A stretch of DNA of 64,000 bases, taken from positions 1 through 64,000 of the forward strand of contig CADCHQ010000001.1 in NCBI GenBank assembly GCA_902801325.1. The letters run 5' to 3'. Within the stretch, counting starts at the first letter, position 1, and every line of letters begins with the position of its first letter. A program made the position numbers and the translations under genes. The stretch is from an uncultured Bacteroidales bacterium (GTDB lineage Bacteria; Bacteroidota; Bacteroidia; Bacteroidales; Bacteroidaceae). Of this stretch, positions 35,201 through 43,151 are shown in pieces. The notes beneath the pieces are model-generated. The model did not search any database. It was given only the letters and a program-made list of their open reading frames with translations, and was not told the DNA's origin.

Positions 35201-36052
35201 AGTGAGTGGACACTTTGCACTGTGAACCTCACAAATATCACTGGTGCTGTAACTATCACATTGGCCACTTCCAGCAAACGAGCTTATTTGGATGAAATAA
35301 AAGTTCTTACAGCAGATAGTGGTGAAACACCCGACCCCATCGTCGACAGCAACCACTATACTCTTGTTAGCGACGCTTCTACCCTAGCGGCTGGCGACAA
35401 GATTGTGATTGCATACATCAATGCCGAGGAGGAGACCTATTATGCTCTCTCCACCACGCAGAACAACAACAACCGTGCAGCCACCAGTGACGTCACGCTT
35501 AATGGCGATGGCACTCTGACAGCAGGTGAGGAAGTGCAGATTATCACCTTAGAAAAGGAGGGCGACAACTTCCTCTTCAATGTGGGCGATGGCTATCTCT
35601 ATGCTGCAAGTAGCACTAAGAATTATTTGAAGACAGAGACTACTGCCGACGATAACGCTAAAGCTACTATAACGATAGACGGCGCCTCTGCTACCATCGT
35701 CTTCCAAGGCGCGAACACACGTAATGTTATGCGGTACAATCCGGATGTTCAAAATGGTGTCGCCAACTATCTCTTCTCATGCTATAGCTCTACATCTGCA
35801 GTAGGTGGGAAACCCAAAATCTACCGCAAGGTGAAGCAGACCACTCCCTCTGTGGTGGGCGACGTGAACCGCGACGGACAGGTCTCCATTGCCGACGTCA
35901 CGGCTCTCGTGAACATCATCTTGGGCAAGGACAGCACTGTGCCCTATCAGTATGACCACGATGCTGCGGACGTGAATACGGATGGAGGCATCAGCATCGC
36001 CGACGTCACGGCCCTCGTCAACTCGATACTTGGAAAAGATGAAAACCAATAA
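32300..36052 (+). CDS. Large secreted M6-family metalloprotease with tandem modules and a dockerin
   Basis: 1250 residues with signal peptide (MNFFRRYALLCMMMMVSAVALA). The M6 catalytic domain (about 30-500) has GTMCHEFSHCLGYPDFYD, the HExxH zinc site with the third ligand downstream, near residue 297. A chitobiase-type C-terminal module follows (about 508-597, TIHYTLDGSAPTTASAVYTS). Then come two near-identical modules (about 596-740 and 860-1005) sharing SMTASNLSLSGNATLTFYLKK-like and SSEWTLCTVNLTN segments, separated by an immunoglobulin-like ASPM/choice-of-anchor type module. A further beta module (about 1010-1165) precedes a dockerin (about 1185-1250) with two DxNxDG calcium loops, VNRDGQVSIADVTALVN and VNTDGGISIADVTALVN. 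It starts 13 nt after the sulfatase stop. No type IX tail was seen. Confidence 0.85.
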   Translation: MNFFRRYALLCMMMMVSAVALAIPAKPGLTRKIQLSDGTSITARLTGDEHAHYWLGDDGKAYTLTDDKAQQIDVEAVKTRALARRSQANARRAKRLAPQKVGEIGNYIGQKKGIIILVNFSNVSFKSENNNALYQRIANEKNFSYGNFKGSMYDYFYAQSDGQFELTFDVVGPVTVSNTQSYYGSNDSQGSDKHPATMVIEALKKADSEVNFADYDWDGDGEVDQVYVVYAGKGEADGGASTTIWPHEWQLSSAASYGDGSGVQTLDGVKIDTYACGGELDGQTGSIAGIGTMCHEFSHCLGYPDFYDTDYSGGQGMFEWDLMDSGSYNDDGYRPAGYTSYERWVAGWRTPVELTSTTQVNNMPALTENNATSYIIYNNGNRNEYFLLENRQKTGWDASIPGAGLLILHVDYSASAWSSNTPNDTPSHQRMTWVAADNQYQYTTYQGTKYYTTEGAANDPFPYGSVNAFNKSTTPAAQLYNKNTDGTYYLDSSVEEITQDSNGTISFKFVGVSNVATPVFSPSGGRYAEAQTVTITCATAGATIHYTLDGSAPTTASAVYTSPLTISETTTVKAIAVSDGEDSATATAKYTIGDALIYESLSGYNSEEDSTSELGTNSESLDFDGWTSFTKVFAGSVSNAYAEGGCFKLGSSKGTGSMTASNLSLSGNATLTFYLKKYSSDTGKLNVTVTGATADVTSFTPSSEWTLCTVNLTNANGAVTITLATSSKRAYVDEIEITTQQGITPTIPDPLIVANEALNFIAQVGASQTLELEVLSEGLTEDIALTLSDANNVFSLGAATISRTASEEGTTVSVTFAPTQVGTFTATVTLTSAGADPVTVSLSGTATEATTPVEPIEGEPLLYESLSGYNSSSDSSTALETNSNNLDYSEWTAFTKVFAGGTSNAYTKGGCLKLGTSSAKGSMTASNLSLNGNATLTFYLKKYGTDTGNLNVTVTGATADVTSFTPSSEWTLCTVNLTNITGAVTITLATSSKRAYLDEIKVLTADSGETPDPIVDSNHYTLVSDASTLAAGDKIVIAYINAEEETYYALSTTQNNNNRAATSDVTLNGDGTLTAGEEVQIITLEKEGDNFLFNVGDGYLYAASSTKNYLKTETTADDNAKATITIDGASATIVFQGANTRNVMRYNPDVQNGVANYLFSCYSSTSAVGGKPKIYRKVKQTTPSVVGDVNRDGQVSIADVTALVNIILGKDSTVPYQYDHDAADVNTDGGISIADVTALVNSILGKDENQ

Positions 36053-36081
36053 TCAAAACTAAACATAAATAACACTGGACT

Positions 36082-37374
36082 ATGGAACATATGATACCTG
36101 CGTGGATGCTTATTCCCTTTGCCGCGCAACTACTGATTATCGCCATACTGCCCCTGACCAAGTGGGGCGAATGGTGGGAAGAAAACCGTCACAAACTGCT
36201 CGTTTCCCTACTGCTGGGCGTTCCTGTGGGCATATGGCTCTGCCTGCATGGGATGTCGCACGAGCTGGAACACCAGATGATCTACGACTACGTCCCCTTC
36301 ATCCTCCTCCTCATGGCCCTGTTCACAACCACGGGAGGCATCTGCATCAAGGGCGACATGCAAGCCACCCCCACCACCAACACCCTCATCATAGGACTCG
36401 GTTGGGTGCTTGCCTCGTTCATGGGCACCACAGGAGCAGCCATGTTGCTCATCCGCCTGCTCCTGCAGACCATCAGCCAGCGCCAGTACAAGGCCCACAC
36501 CGTCATGTTCTTCATCGCCATCGTGGCCAACTGTGGCGGTCTGCTCACTCCTCTGGGCGATCCCCCACTCTTCCTGCTCTTCCAGAAGGGAGCCCCCTTC
36601 GGCTGGTTCATGCACATGCTGCCCGAATGGGCCCTCACGGGAGGCCTGCTCCTGGCCATATACTGGTGCATTGATACCTATTATTATAAGAAGGAACCCT
36701 GGCACCTCATCTCAGCCGACTATCGCGAGCAGGTAAAGGTCACAGCCACGGGTCTCATCAACATCTTCTGGATTCTGTGCGTCGTGGCAAGCACCATGTT
36801 CATCAACTCCACCTACATCCCCGCCATGGGCGCCGAGGATGCCCCCTGGTATCTCCGCCTTCTGCGCGAGTGGGCCTTCATCCTCATCATCGCCCTCTCC
36901 GTACTGACCACGAAGAAGCAAGTGCGCCTCGACAACCACTTCTCCTGGACACCCATCCTCGAGGTAGCCTGCGTCTTCCTCGGCATCTTTGCTACCATGA
37001 CCCCCGCCCTCATGTTCCTCGAGCAGCATCCCCTGCCCGTCCAGCATCCCTGGGAGTTCGTCTATGCCACAGGTTCCCTCTCCGCCTTCCTCGACAATGC
37101 CCCCACGGCCATGGTATTCCACGCCACCGCCACCTCCCTTCCCATCGTCGGAACGGCAGTGGCAGGCATCAGCGAGGTCTATCTCAAGGCCATCTGCATG
37201 GGTGCCGTCTTCTTCGGAGCCATGACCTACATTGGCAACGGCCCCAACTTCATGGTCAAGAGCATAGCCGAGGAGAGCGGCATCAAGATGCCCTCCTTCT
37301 TCGGCTACATGTTCCGCTTCTCCCTCATCATCCTTCTCCCCGTCTATGTCCTAGTGCAGGTGCTGTGCATCTAA
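36082..37374 (+). CDS. Sodium:proton antiporter/citrate-transporter-like membrane protein
   Basis: 430 residues with about 11-12 membrane helices. Signature segments are VANCGGLLTPLGDPPLFLLF in the first half and SAFLDNAPTAMVFHATA with GAMTYIGNGPNFMVKSIAEE in the second, the inverted-repeat pore motifs of the ion-transporter superfamily (CitMHS/NhaD-like). Na+/H+ exchange is the likely activity, though carboxylate transport cannot be excluded. The gene is GC-richer at third positions than its neighbours, which opens long false frames on both strands. Followed by a strong terminator. Confidence 0.8.
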   Translation: MEHMIPAWMLIPFAAQLLIIAILPLTKWGEWWEENRHKLLVSLLLGVPVGIWLCLHGMSHELEHQMIYDYVPFILLLMALFTTTGGICIKGDMQATPTTNTLIIGLGWVLASFMGTTGAAMLLIRLLLQTISQRQYKAHTVMFFIAIVANCGGLLTPLGDPPLFLLFQKGAPFGWFMHMLPEWALTGGLLLAIYWCIDTYYYKKEPWHLISADYREQVKVTATGLINIFWILCVVASTMFINSTYIPAMGAEDAPWYLRLLREWAFILIIALSVLTTKKQVRLDNHFSWTPILEVACVFLGIFATMTPALMFLEQHPLPVQHPWEFVYATGSLSAFLDNAPTAMVFHATATSLPIVGTAVAGISEVYLKAICMGAVFFGAMTYIGNGPNFMVKSIAEESGIKMPSFFGYMFRFSLIILLPVYVLVQVLCI

Positions 37375-37390
37375 GGGATGGATTGAAGTC

Positions 37391-37430
37391 AAGCGTGGAC
37401 AAGAGTGCAATCGTACCCTTGTCCACGCTT
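37391..37430 (+). terminator. Strong hairpin after the antiporter gene
   Basis: A perfect 13-bp stem AAGCGTGGACAAG/CTTGTCCACGCTT with a 14-nt loop lies 17 nt after the stop. The T run is weak (CTTC). Confidence 0.75.
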
Positions 37431-37462
37431 CTTCGTACGCATGTTCGACATGCCTCGCATCA

Positions 37463-37762
37463 TTTTGCCACTTTTGCCACTTCGCCACATGCCACATTAA
37501 GCACCTTCAATACTTTGGCTAGGGGAAAAGGGCAAAAAGAGCGAAATTTCAAACTGCTTCTACACGATACATTATTATACTTTCGAGTGCAAAATGAGCG
37601 GAAAGACGACAAAAAATGCATGAAAGAGAGTAGAATTACATACTCTATGTAATTTACTATTATTATAATATATTGATAATCAATATATTAACCATCTTCC
37701 TCCAATTTTCTGTCCTCAAAAACCTACTAAATGTGGCATGTGGCGTGTGGCATGTGGCAAAA
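37463..37762. repeat. Inverted GTGGCATGTGGC repeats flanking an AT-rich spacer
   Basis: The left arm 37463-37498 and right arm 37730-37762 are inverted copies: AATGTGGCATGTGGCG is exact (16 nt), then looser (A)GTGGCAAAA matches follow. The spacer of about 230 nt is AT-rich, has no gene and includes a perfect hairpin AATATATTGA/TCAATATATT at 37667-37689. The rest of the 589-nt gap to 37963 shows no gene. It could be a relic of a small transposable element, but no target duplication was identified. Confidence 0.6.
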
Positions 37763-37963
37763 TTGGGTTTTTTGTGTATTTTTCCCCGTTTTTGGTTCAC
37801 TGCGTTTTGTTCTTTACCTGATATTTTAGTTGCCATTTTAGTGGATTTGGTGACATTATACTGGAAAAGTTGACGGCATTCCTGAGTTAGTTGACATGTT
37901 CATTACAATGGAACAGCGTCGGCACTGAGGCCGACTGCTGACCATCGAAACGAGAAAGAGAAT

Positions 37964-40525
37964 TTATAGTCGGTTCCTTTCATCATTACCTGCACCAGTA
38001 CCACGGTACTTGCTACGTTTTGCGTTGAAGTTGTAAGTTACTTGTAGTGAAATGCTGCGCGTATAGTTGTAGCAGTCCTTTGTGCTTTCTGCGCCCTGAC
38101 CATACATCGTCCAGCGTTCACGCCAAGTCTTGAAGATGTCAGAAGCCATAAGATAGACTACCCACGTGTCTTTTGCAAATGATTTGCGCAGGGTAAAGTC
38201 GACGCGAATCCCTTCACGCTTCATACGGAAACCGCCGTACTGGCGAGTAACGCCTTGCAAAGACAGGGTGGCTATCAATGATTCAGTGAATGTGTAGCGG
38301 TTATTGAGCTTGAAGCCAAAGCCTGGTTTGCTAAGGGACTCGCGCGAACCATAGCCTTGCGTGTCGAAGAACTGCTGCTGGTAGTTCACCTCCACCATTG
38401 GCTGGTACTTGCCGAATCGGGGTGAGAGTGAGATGGAGGCATAGAGCATCTGCTGGTGGTCGAAATTTCTGTTGGTAGTAAAGGCTATCTCCTGTTGTCC
38501 GAGCAGCGACTTGGTCCACACCATTGCGTCCTTCACATACTTATGTCCGAGCGAGGCGTACACCCACTTGTAGATAAGGCTTGCCTCTGTACTATAGACA
38601 CGCTCTGGCAGAAGCGACGGGTTGCCCCCTTCGTACAGGTAACGATTGTCATACTGCATATAGTTGCTCAGGCTTCGGTAGCTGGGGCGGTGCATCTTTT
38701 CGGTGGCATTAAGTTGCAGGCTCCACTCGCCCCGTTGCCATGAAAGCGAGAGATTGGGAAATACGTTGTTATAACGTCGGCTGACATCGTTCTGTTTTAC
38801 ACCCTCTGAGAAATAATCTCGGACGACATTTTCGTAGCGGATGCCTACCCCTATGCTCCAACGCTTCAGCGACAGGGCGTACTGGGCAAACCCGGATAAA
38901 TTACGCTCGTGAATATCCGTCTCAGAAGAGGGTACGTACTGCTCCAGATTACGAAACAAGCCATGAGACTTGGTTTTTGACATTTCAGTTCCAAATGACA
39001 GTTTACCACCCAGCAGCGGATAGTCGAACATCAGTTTGGCTGCATAGACCTGGCTATGCTGACGGCTGTCGGAGTGAACGTTGCGACTGCCCAGTTCGAG
39101 ACTTGTTTCAACTGCTTCATCATCTCTTCCACTGCGGTAGTTGAAATATGAACCGTTGAAATCAATCCCCAGTTTGCCCATCTTTCCCACATAGTAGATA
39201 TTGGCCGTGTGCCGCTGGTAGTCACTCTCAAAAACTTCCGTCATATCCACGATGCCTTCCGGCTGGCTATTCCGTAGAATGGTCTGATAACTGCTGCCCT
39301 TGGAGCGGCCATGCAAGCTTCCGTAATACTGATACGAAGCCCCAACGGAGTTGCTGTCGTTAACATAATAATCGGTGGCAAAGTGTTCTGACAGCGACGT
39401 ATTGCTCATCTCGATAGGACATTTCTGGCTGATGTGGATTTGGTTCTCGTCAGTATACAGATTTATATCAAGTTGATTGTCCTCACCGCTTTTGTCCATC
39501 CAGACATAGGTACTGTTGATGATCTCGAACTTCTTTGTCTGATATTTCATGGTCAGTTCGTCGAAGCCCGACATCCATTTGTTGTATGAACCGTATGCAT
39601 CGTTACGGATGCTGAATCCGCTTGATTGACGGCGCTTCGTCTTAATACGGATGACAGCCTCCACCTCGGCATCGTATTCCGCTCCAGGGTTAGTGATGAC
39701 TTCTATTGACTTAATGTCTTCCGATTTCAATTCGCGCAGTTCCTGGCTGTTCGTCATGCGCTTGTTGTTGATATAGATGAGCGGTGCACCCTTGCCAAAT
39801 ACGGTGACGGCATCATTATTCACTGACACACGCGGCAGTTGGCCAAGCACATCAGATGCGGTCCCCATTTTTGCAAGAATAGTGTTTTCAATTGCAACTT
39901 CCACGCCGCCAGCGGTCATCTTCATCGTTGGCTTGTAGCCCTTCACGATTACGCCATTCAAAGTGTAGTTGTCCAGTTGCAAGCGAATCGTACCTACTTC
40001 TGTACGGTCACATATTTTGAATATTGTTTTGTAACCAATGTATGAAATGCGTGCAAGGACTTTATCTTGTTCGTATGGAATGGCGAAGTAGCCACTTTCA
40101 TTCGATACACCACCGCCTAGCAATGTTGAGTCGGCAGGATTAAGAATGGCAATGTTTGCATATGCCAACGGCAATCCTTGTTCGTCGATGATGGTGCCCG
40201 TCAGGTGGCGGTCGGTCTTGTGCGTACATTCCACATAGATTTCATGGTCGTCGGGTTTCACGGTCATGTGGACGGGATAGAAACCTATCATCTGCTGGAT
40301 GGCATCGGGCACGGTCTTACGCGAGACGGTGGTGGTGATACGAAAGTCCTCCAGTTCGTTGTAGAGGAAGTTGATGACGTAGGCCGTCTGCTCGCGGTTC
40401 AACTGGAGAAGGGCTTCGCTAAGCGACACATCATTATATGTATGCGTGATGCGCTGGGCAAAGGTATCAAGAGACATGCAAAGGATGCAGGCCATGAGCG
40501 TTAAAGTATATAGCATGCGTCTCAT
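37964..40525 (-). CDS. TonB-dependent-receptor-like outer-membrane protein with STN and carboxypeptidase-like domains
   Basis: 853 residues with signal peptide ending TFAQ. The order is STN secretin/TonB short domain (about 28-105), a carboxypeptidase-regulatory-like beta-sandwich (about 110-195, GTIIDEQGLPLAYANIAIL), a plug-like domain (about 215-300, DVLGQLPRVSVNNDAVTVFGKG) and a 22-strand-type barrel of the OMP_b-brl_3 class to the C-terminus. The STN domain and the anti-sigma/ECF sigma genes just upstream (each overlapping by 4 nt) show a cell-surface signalling system: ligand binding at the receptor signals through the anti-sigma factor to the sigma factor. The ligand is unknown, since no SusD partner is present. 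Confidence 0.82.
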   Translation of the reverse strand: MRRMLYTLTLMACILCMSLDTFAQRITHTYNDVSLSEALLQLNREQTAYVINFLYNELEDFRITTTVSRKTVPDAIQQMIGFYPVHMTVKPDDHEIYVECTHKTDRHLTGTIIDEQGLPLAYANIAILNPADSTLLGGGVSNESGYFAIPYEQDKVLARISYIGYKTIFKICDRTEVGTIRLQLDNYTLNGVIVKGYKPTMKMTAGGVEVAIENTILAKMGTASDVLGQLPRVSVNNDAVTVFGKGAPLIYINNKRMTNSQELRELKSEDIKSIEVITNPGAEYDAEVEAVIRIKTKRRQSSGFSIRNDAYGSYNKWMSGFDELTMKYQTKKFEIINSTYVWMDKSGEDNQLDINLYTDENQIHISQKCPIEMSNTSLSEHFATDYYVNDSNSVGASYQYYGSLHGRSKGSSYQTILRNSQPEGIVDMTEVFESDYQRHTANIYYVGKMGKLGIDFNGSYFNYRSGRDDEAVETSLELGSRNVHSDSRQHSQVYAAKLMFDYPLLGGKLSFGTEMSKTKSHGLFRNLEQYVPSSETDIHERNLSGFAQYALSLKRWSIGVGIRYENVVRDYFSEGVKQNDVSRRYNNVFPNLSLSWQRGEWSLQLNATEKMHRPSYRSLSNYMQYDNRYLYEGGNPSLLPERVYSTEASLIYKWVYASLGHKYVKDAMVWTKSLLGQQEIAFTTNRNFDHQQMLYASISLSPRFGKYQPMVEVNYQQQFFDTQGYGSRESLSKPGFGFKLNNRYTFTESLIATLSLQGVTRQYGGFRMKREGIRVDFTLRKSFAKDTWVVYLMASDIFKTWRERWTMYGQGAESTKDCYNYTRSISLQVTYNFNAKRSKYRGTGAGNDERNRL

Positions 40526-41280
40526 CTTACTACCAGCGTCTTGTCTTCCATGCCGATGTTCACGGCCTCGAAGGTATTCAACTTTTCTACTACACGCGAG
40601 AGACTGTCTTCACGCTTCCATACAAAGTGGAAACGGAGCTGGCGAACCGCTTCATTCTCAAACTCCACGCCGACCCCGTGGGCTGTAGCAATGGCTGTGA
40701 GCATGGAGTCAAGTGGTACATTATTGAAAATGTATGGCTCAACGGGGATTGTGTCGGCTTTAACCGTATCTGCGGGCAGGGAAGTGACTGGATCAATGTC
40801 GGTCGTTTGCTCTGTTGTGGGCTGTTGCGGTTTGGGCGTGCTGATATTTCGCACAACTTGGATAGCGGCAAAAGCAATGCCCGAAGCCAGGAGTACACCG
40901 ATGAAAGAGGCGGCTATCTTGTGGCTAAAGAGGTAAATATGGAAATGAGACTTTGGCTTTTCTTCGTCAAGGGCATCCAATTGACTTTCGTCTTCTTCCT
41001 CCTTGCAAGGAATAGTGCAAGCAAGCTTGCCCTCCGCCCTTGTTGCGTTCGTCAGTTCATTTGCATGGCTGGCTGCAAACTTCTCCCATTCGCCCTCCAC
41101 ATCGGGGGTATCGTTCTTAAGTGCATCGTGTTTGAAGGCACGCTTAGCGAAGCCAAGTTGCTTTACAAGTTGGCGCATCTCTTCATCGGCGAGTATCTGC
41201 TGCAATTGTTCTTCGGTCAGTTGCTCAGGGTGTTCCTGTAATTCCAGAAGCCACTCTATACGCTGCTTTTCAGTCATCAT
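40522..41280 (-). CDS. FecR-like anti-sigma factor with DUF4974
   Basis: 252 residues. A cytoplasmic N-terminal part (1-125) is followed by a single membrane helix (IAASFIGVLLASGIAFAAIQVV, about 128-149) and a periplasmic part ending in a DUF4974-type STN-like domain (VPLDSMLTAIATAHGVGVEFENEAVRQLRFHFVWKREDSLSRVVEKLN region). It should hold the ECF sigma factor inactive until the receptor signals. The classical FecR domain is not evident, so this is a shortened version. Its ends overlap both neighbours by 4 nt. Confidence 0.75.
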   Translation of the reverse strand: MMTEKQRIEWLLELQEHPEQLTEEQLQQILADEEMRQLVKQLGFAKRAFKHDALKNDTPDVEGEWEKFAASHANELTNATRAEGKLACTIPCKEEEDESQLDALDEEKPKSHFHIYLFSHKIAASFIGVLLASGIAFAAIQVVRNISTPKPQQPTTEQTTDIDPVTSLPADTVKADTIPVEPYIFNNVPLDSMLTAIATAHGVGVEFENEAVRQLRFHFVWKREDSLSRVVEKLNTFEAVNIGMEDKTLVVR

Positions 41281-41780
41281 ATTGCTTTTGAGTTTGAATT
41301 GAAATACTTTCTTATTTTCTCCACAGACTGCTTCAGGTGGTTGTGGACGGTCTGGCGGCTGACTTTCAGCGCTTCCGCCACCTCCTGGCAGGTCATCTCT
41401 CGTAAGTAACGCAATTGGAAGACATTCTGCTCCATCGGTGACAGGTTCTCCCTCACGTAGTGCATCAGTTCTTCCATCTGCATTTGCTCTTCCACTGTAT
41501 TGCCGCTAATAAGTGTATCAGTGCCATCGGTAAGCAGGCGTGCAAAGCGTTCTTGCACCTGCTTGTGCTGCAACACATTCAGGCACCGGTAACGCACACT
41601 CGCCAAGAGGAACGCCTTTGCGTTGTCTGCTCTAACGATTGTGCTACCACTGAGCAGACTGGCGAACACCTCGCTTACCACGTCCTTGCTCTCAGCTTCG
41701 TCGAAGAGCAGCGTGAGTGCCAAATGATACATCTGCGTGTAGTACGTCTTGAACAGACTTTCAACATCTTTTCGTGTCAT
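41277..41780 (-). CDS. ECF RNA polymerase sigma factor
   Basis: The start at ATG 41780 gives MTRKDVESLFKTYYTQMYHLA, a normal ECF N-terminus, so the 30 codons upstream in frame are excluded. Region 2 includes DEAESKDVVSEVFASLL; region 4 includes LSPMEQNVFQLRYLREMTCQEVAEALKVSRQTVHNHLKQS, a clear helix-turn-helix. 167 residues. Overlaps the anti-sigma gene by 4 nt. It probably drives its own operon and the receptor gene. Confidence 0.88.
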   Translation of the reverse strand: MTRKDVESLFKTYYTQMYHLALTLLFDEAESKDVVSEVFASLLSGSTIVRADNAKAFLLASVRYRCLNVLQHKQVQERFARLLTDGTDTLISGNTVEEQMQMEELMHYVRENLSPMEQNVFQLRYLREMTCQEVAEALKVSRQTVHNHLKQSVEKIRKYFNSNSKAI

Positions 41781-41934
41781 ACACTTATAATACAGTTCAG
41801 ACGAAGAAAATGTAAAGTGGAAAATCGATTTTTTCTCAAACTCTTTTTCAGGGGCATCCGACCCAATCAAAACGGGCGAGGATGTGCTGTTTCCGTCCTC
41901 GCCCTATTTGGTGTTGTATTTGCTTTCTATTTTT

Positions 41935-43038
41935 CTATGCCTCCAGACACTTCTGAATGAAGGCCTCCATCTGAGGATAATGGTCCTCAACGCTCTTCAG
42001 CAGGTGGAATTGGTTGTTGGCACGAACGAAATTGTGTTCGGGATACTGGCACTTCCAATACTTGTCGCCAGAGAGATAGTCCCAGAGGAAGCGCACGCAC
42101 TGCATGTAGGGGAAGAGAGCTGTGGCATAGGGCAGGTTCTCAATCTCGACGGGCAGGAGGAAAGAGCGAGCCGACTGCAGATAGCCTTCCGTGAATGCCT
42201 TGAAGATGTCCATACGGAACTTTACGGCCGTCATATCGGCACAGTCCTCTGCCACGGTGTTAGCGGCAGTGCGCAGGAAGTCGCCGTAATCTGAGAAGAT
42301 GAAGTTAGGCATAACGGTGTCGAGGTCGATAACGCAGAGCACTTCGTCGTGGTCGTTGAACATCATGTTGTTGACCTTCGTGTCACAGTGGCACACGCGC
42401 TTGGGCAGTATGCCTTCGCGTCCCATGCGCTCGGCCTTGGTCATCTCATGAGCACGGGCATCAATCTCCTGAAGCAAACGCTGTACCTGAGGTTCGGAAA
42501 CACGACCTACGGGGTCTTTGGCCACTACCTCGCGAAGTTGCTGGAGACGGAATTCCATGTTGTGGAAGTCCTTGATGGTTTCGCCCAGTTCGACGGGAAT
42601 GTCGGCAAGCATAGCCTGGAAGCGTCCAAAGGCTCGACCTGCATCACGGCTGGAGGCGGGGTCAACGGCTTGCTTGGTGATGGCGTTGGGAATGAAGACC
42701 ATGATGCGCCAGTACTGGCCGTCCTGCACGATGTAGAGCTTGCCATCGACCTTGGCGGGAATGAAACGCAAGACCTTACGCTCGATGTCGTCCTCGCCGG
42801 CCTGCTCCAGCTTCATGCGGATGTGGTTGGTGACTGCTTCGATGTTACGCATAACCATATCGACATCGGGAAAGACATTGTGGTTGACACGCTGAAGAAC
42901 ATAATCGGGTTCCGAAGCTTCGGCAGTGACAACCTTGTAGGTGTCGTTGATGAGACCTTCGCCCAAAGGACGGATTTCACTAACAGTGCCGCTAATGGCA
43001 AACTGCGATACGATGGTGTTTAATTGGTTCTGTTCCAT
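41935..43038 (-). CDS. APH-fold sugar kinase, N-acetylhexosamine 1-kinase-like
   Basis: 367 residues. The kinase fold of the aminoglycoside phosphotransferase family shows a nucleotide loop (LGEGLINDTYKV), the catalytic motif VCHCDTKVNNMMF (HxDxxxxN form) and a metal site CVIDLDTVMPNF. Length and motifs match the NahK group that phosphorylates GlcNAc/GalNAc at C1. Homologues in Bacteroidota are often filed under a mucin-desulfatase name because of gene neighbourhood. It lies next to the sulfatase maturase and GH20 gene, supporting salvage of hexosamines from mucin (inference). Confidence 0.75.
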   Translation of the reverse strand: MEQNQLNTIVSQFAISGTVSEIRPLGEGLINDTYKVVTAEASEPDYVLQRVNHNVFPDVDMVMRNIEAVTNHIRMKLEQAGEDDIERKVLRFIPAKVDGKLYIVQDGQYWRIMVFIPNAITKQAVDPASSRDAGRAFGRFQAMLADIPVELGETIKDFHNMEFRLQQLREVVAKDPVGRVSEPQVQRLLQEIDARAHEMTKAERMGREGILPKRVCHCDTKVNNMMFNDHDEVLCVIDLDTVMPNFIFSDYGDFLRTAANTVAEDCADMTAVKFRMDIFKAFTEGYLQSARSFLLPVEIENLPYATALFPYMQCVRFLWDYLSGDKYWKCQYPEHNFVRANNQFHLLKSVEDHYPQMEAFIQKCLEA

Positions 43039-43135
43039 GATATTTGATTTAATTTATTTACTATTTATTTAAATATTTGGTATTCAATACTAATTATCAA
43101 CTCTTCAGCCTTCATTCTAAACTTTATTTCTGTGG

Positions 43136-43143
43136 CAAATATA
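43136..43143 (-). promoter_or_regulatory. -7 box (TATATTTG) upstream of the hexosamine kinase gene
   Basis: A perfect TAnnTTTG on the minus strand in the gap between the maturase stop and the kinase ATG, giving a leader of about 90 nt. No clear -33 box. Confidence 0.4.
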
Positions 43144-43151
43144 GGTATTTA

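Noticed and set aside
36102-37652. Long overlapping open frames on both strands across the antiporter gene
   Set aside because: They come from high GC at third codon positions of the antiporter; their proteins are rich in His, Arg and Ser without motifs.
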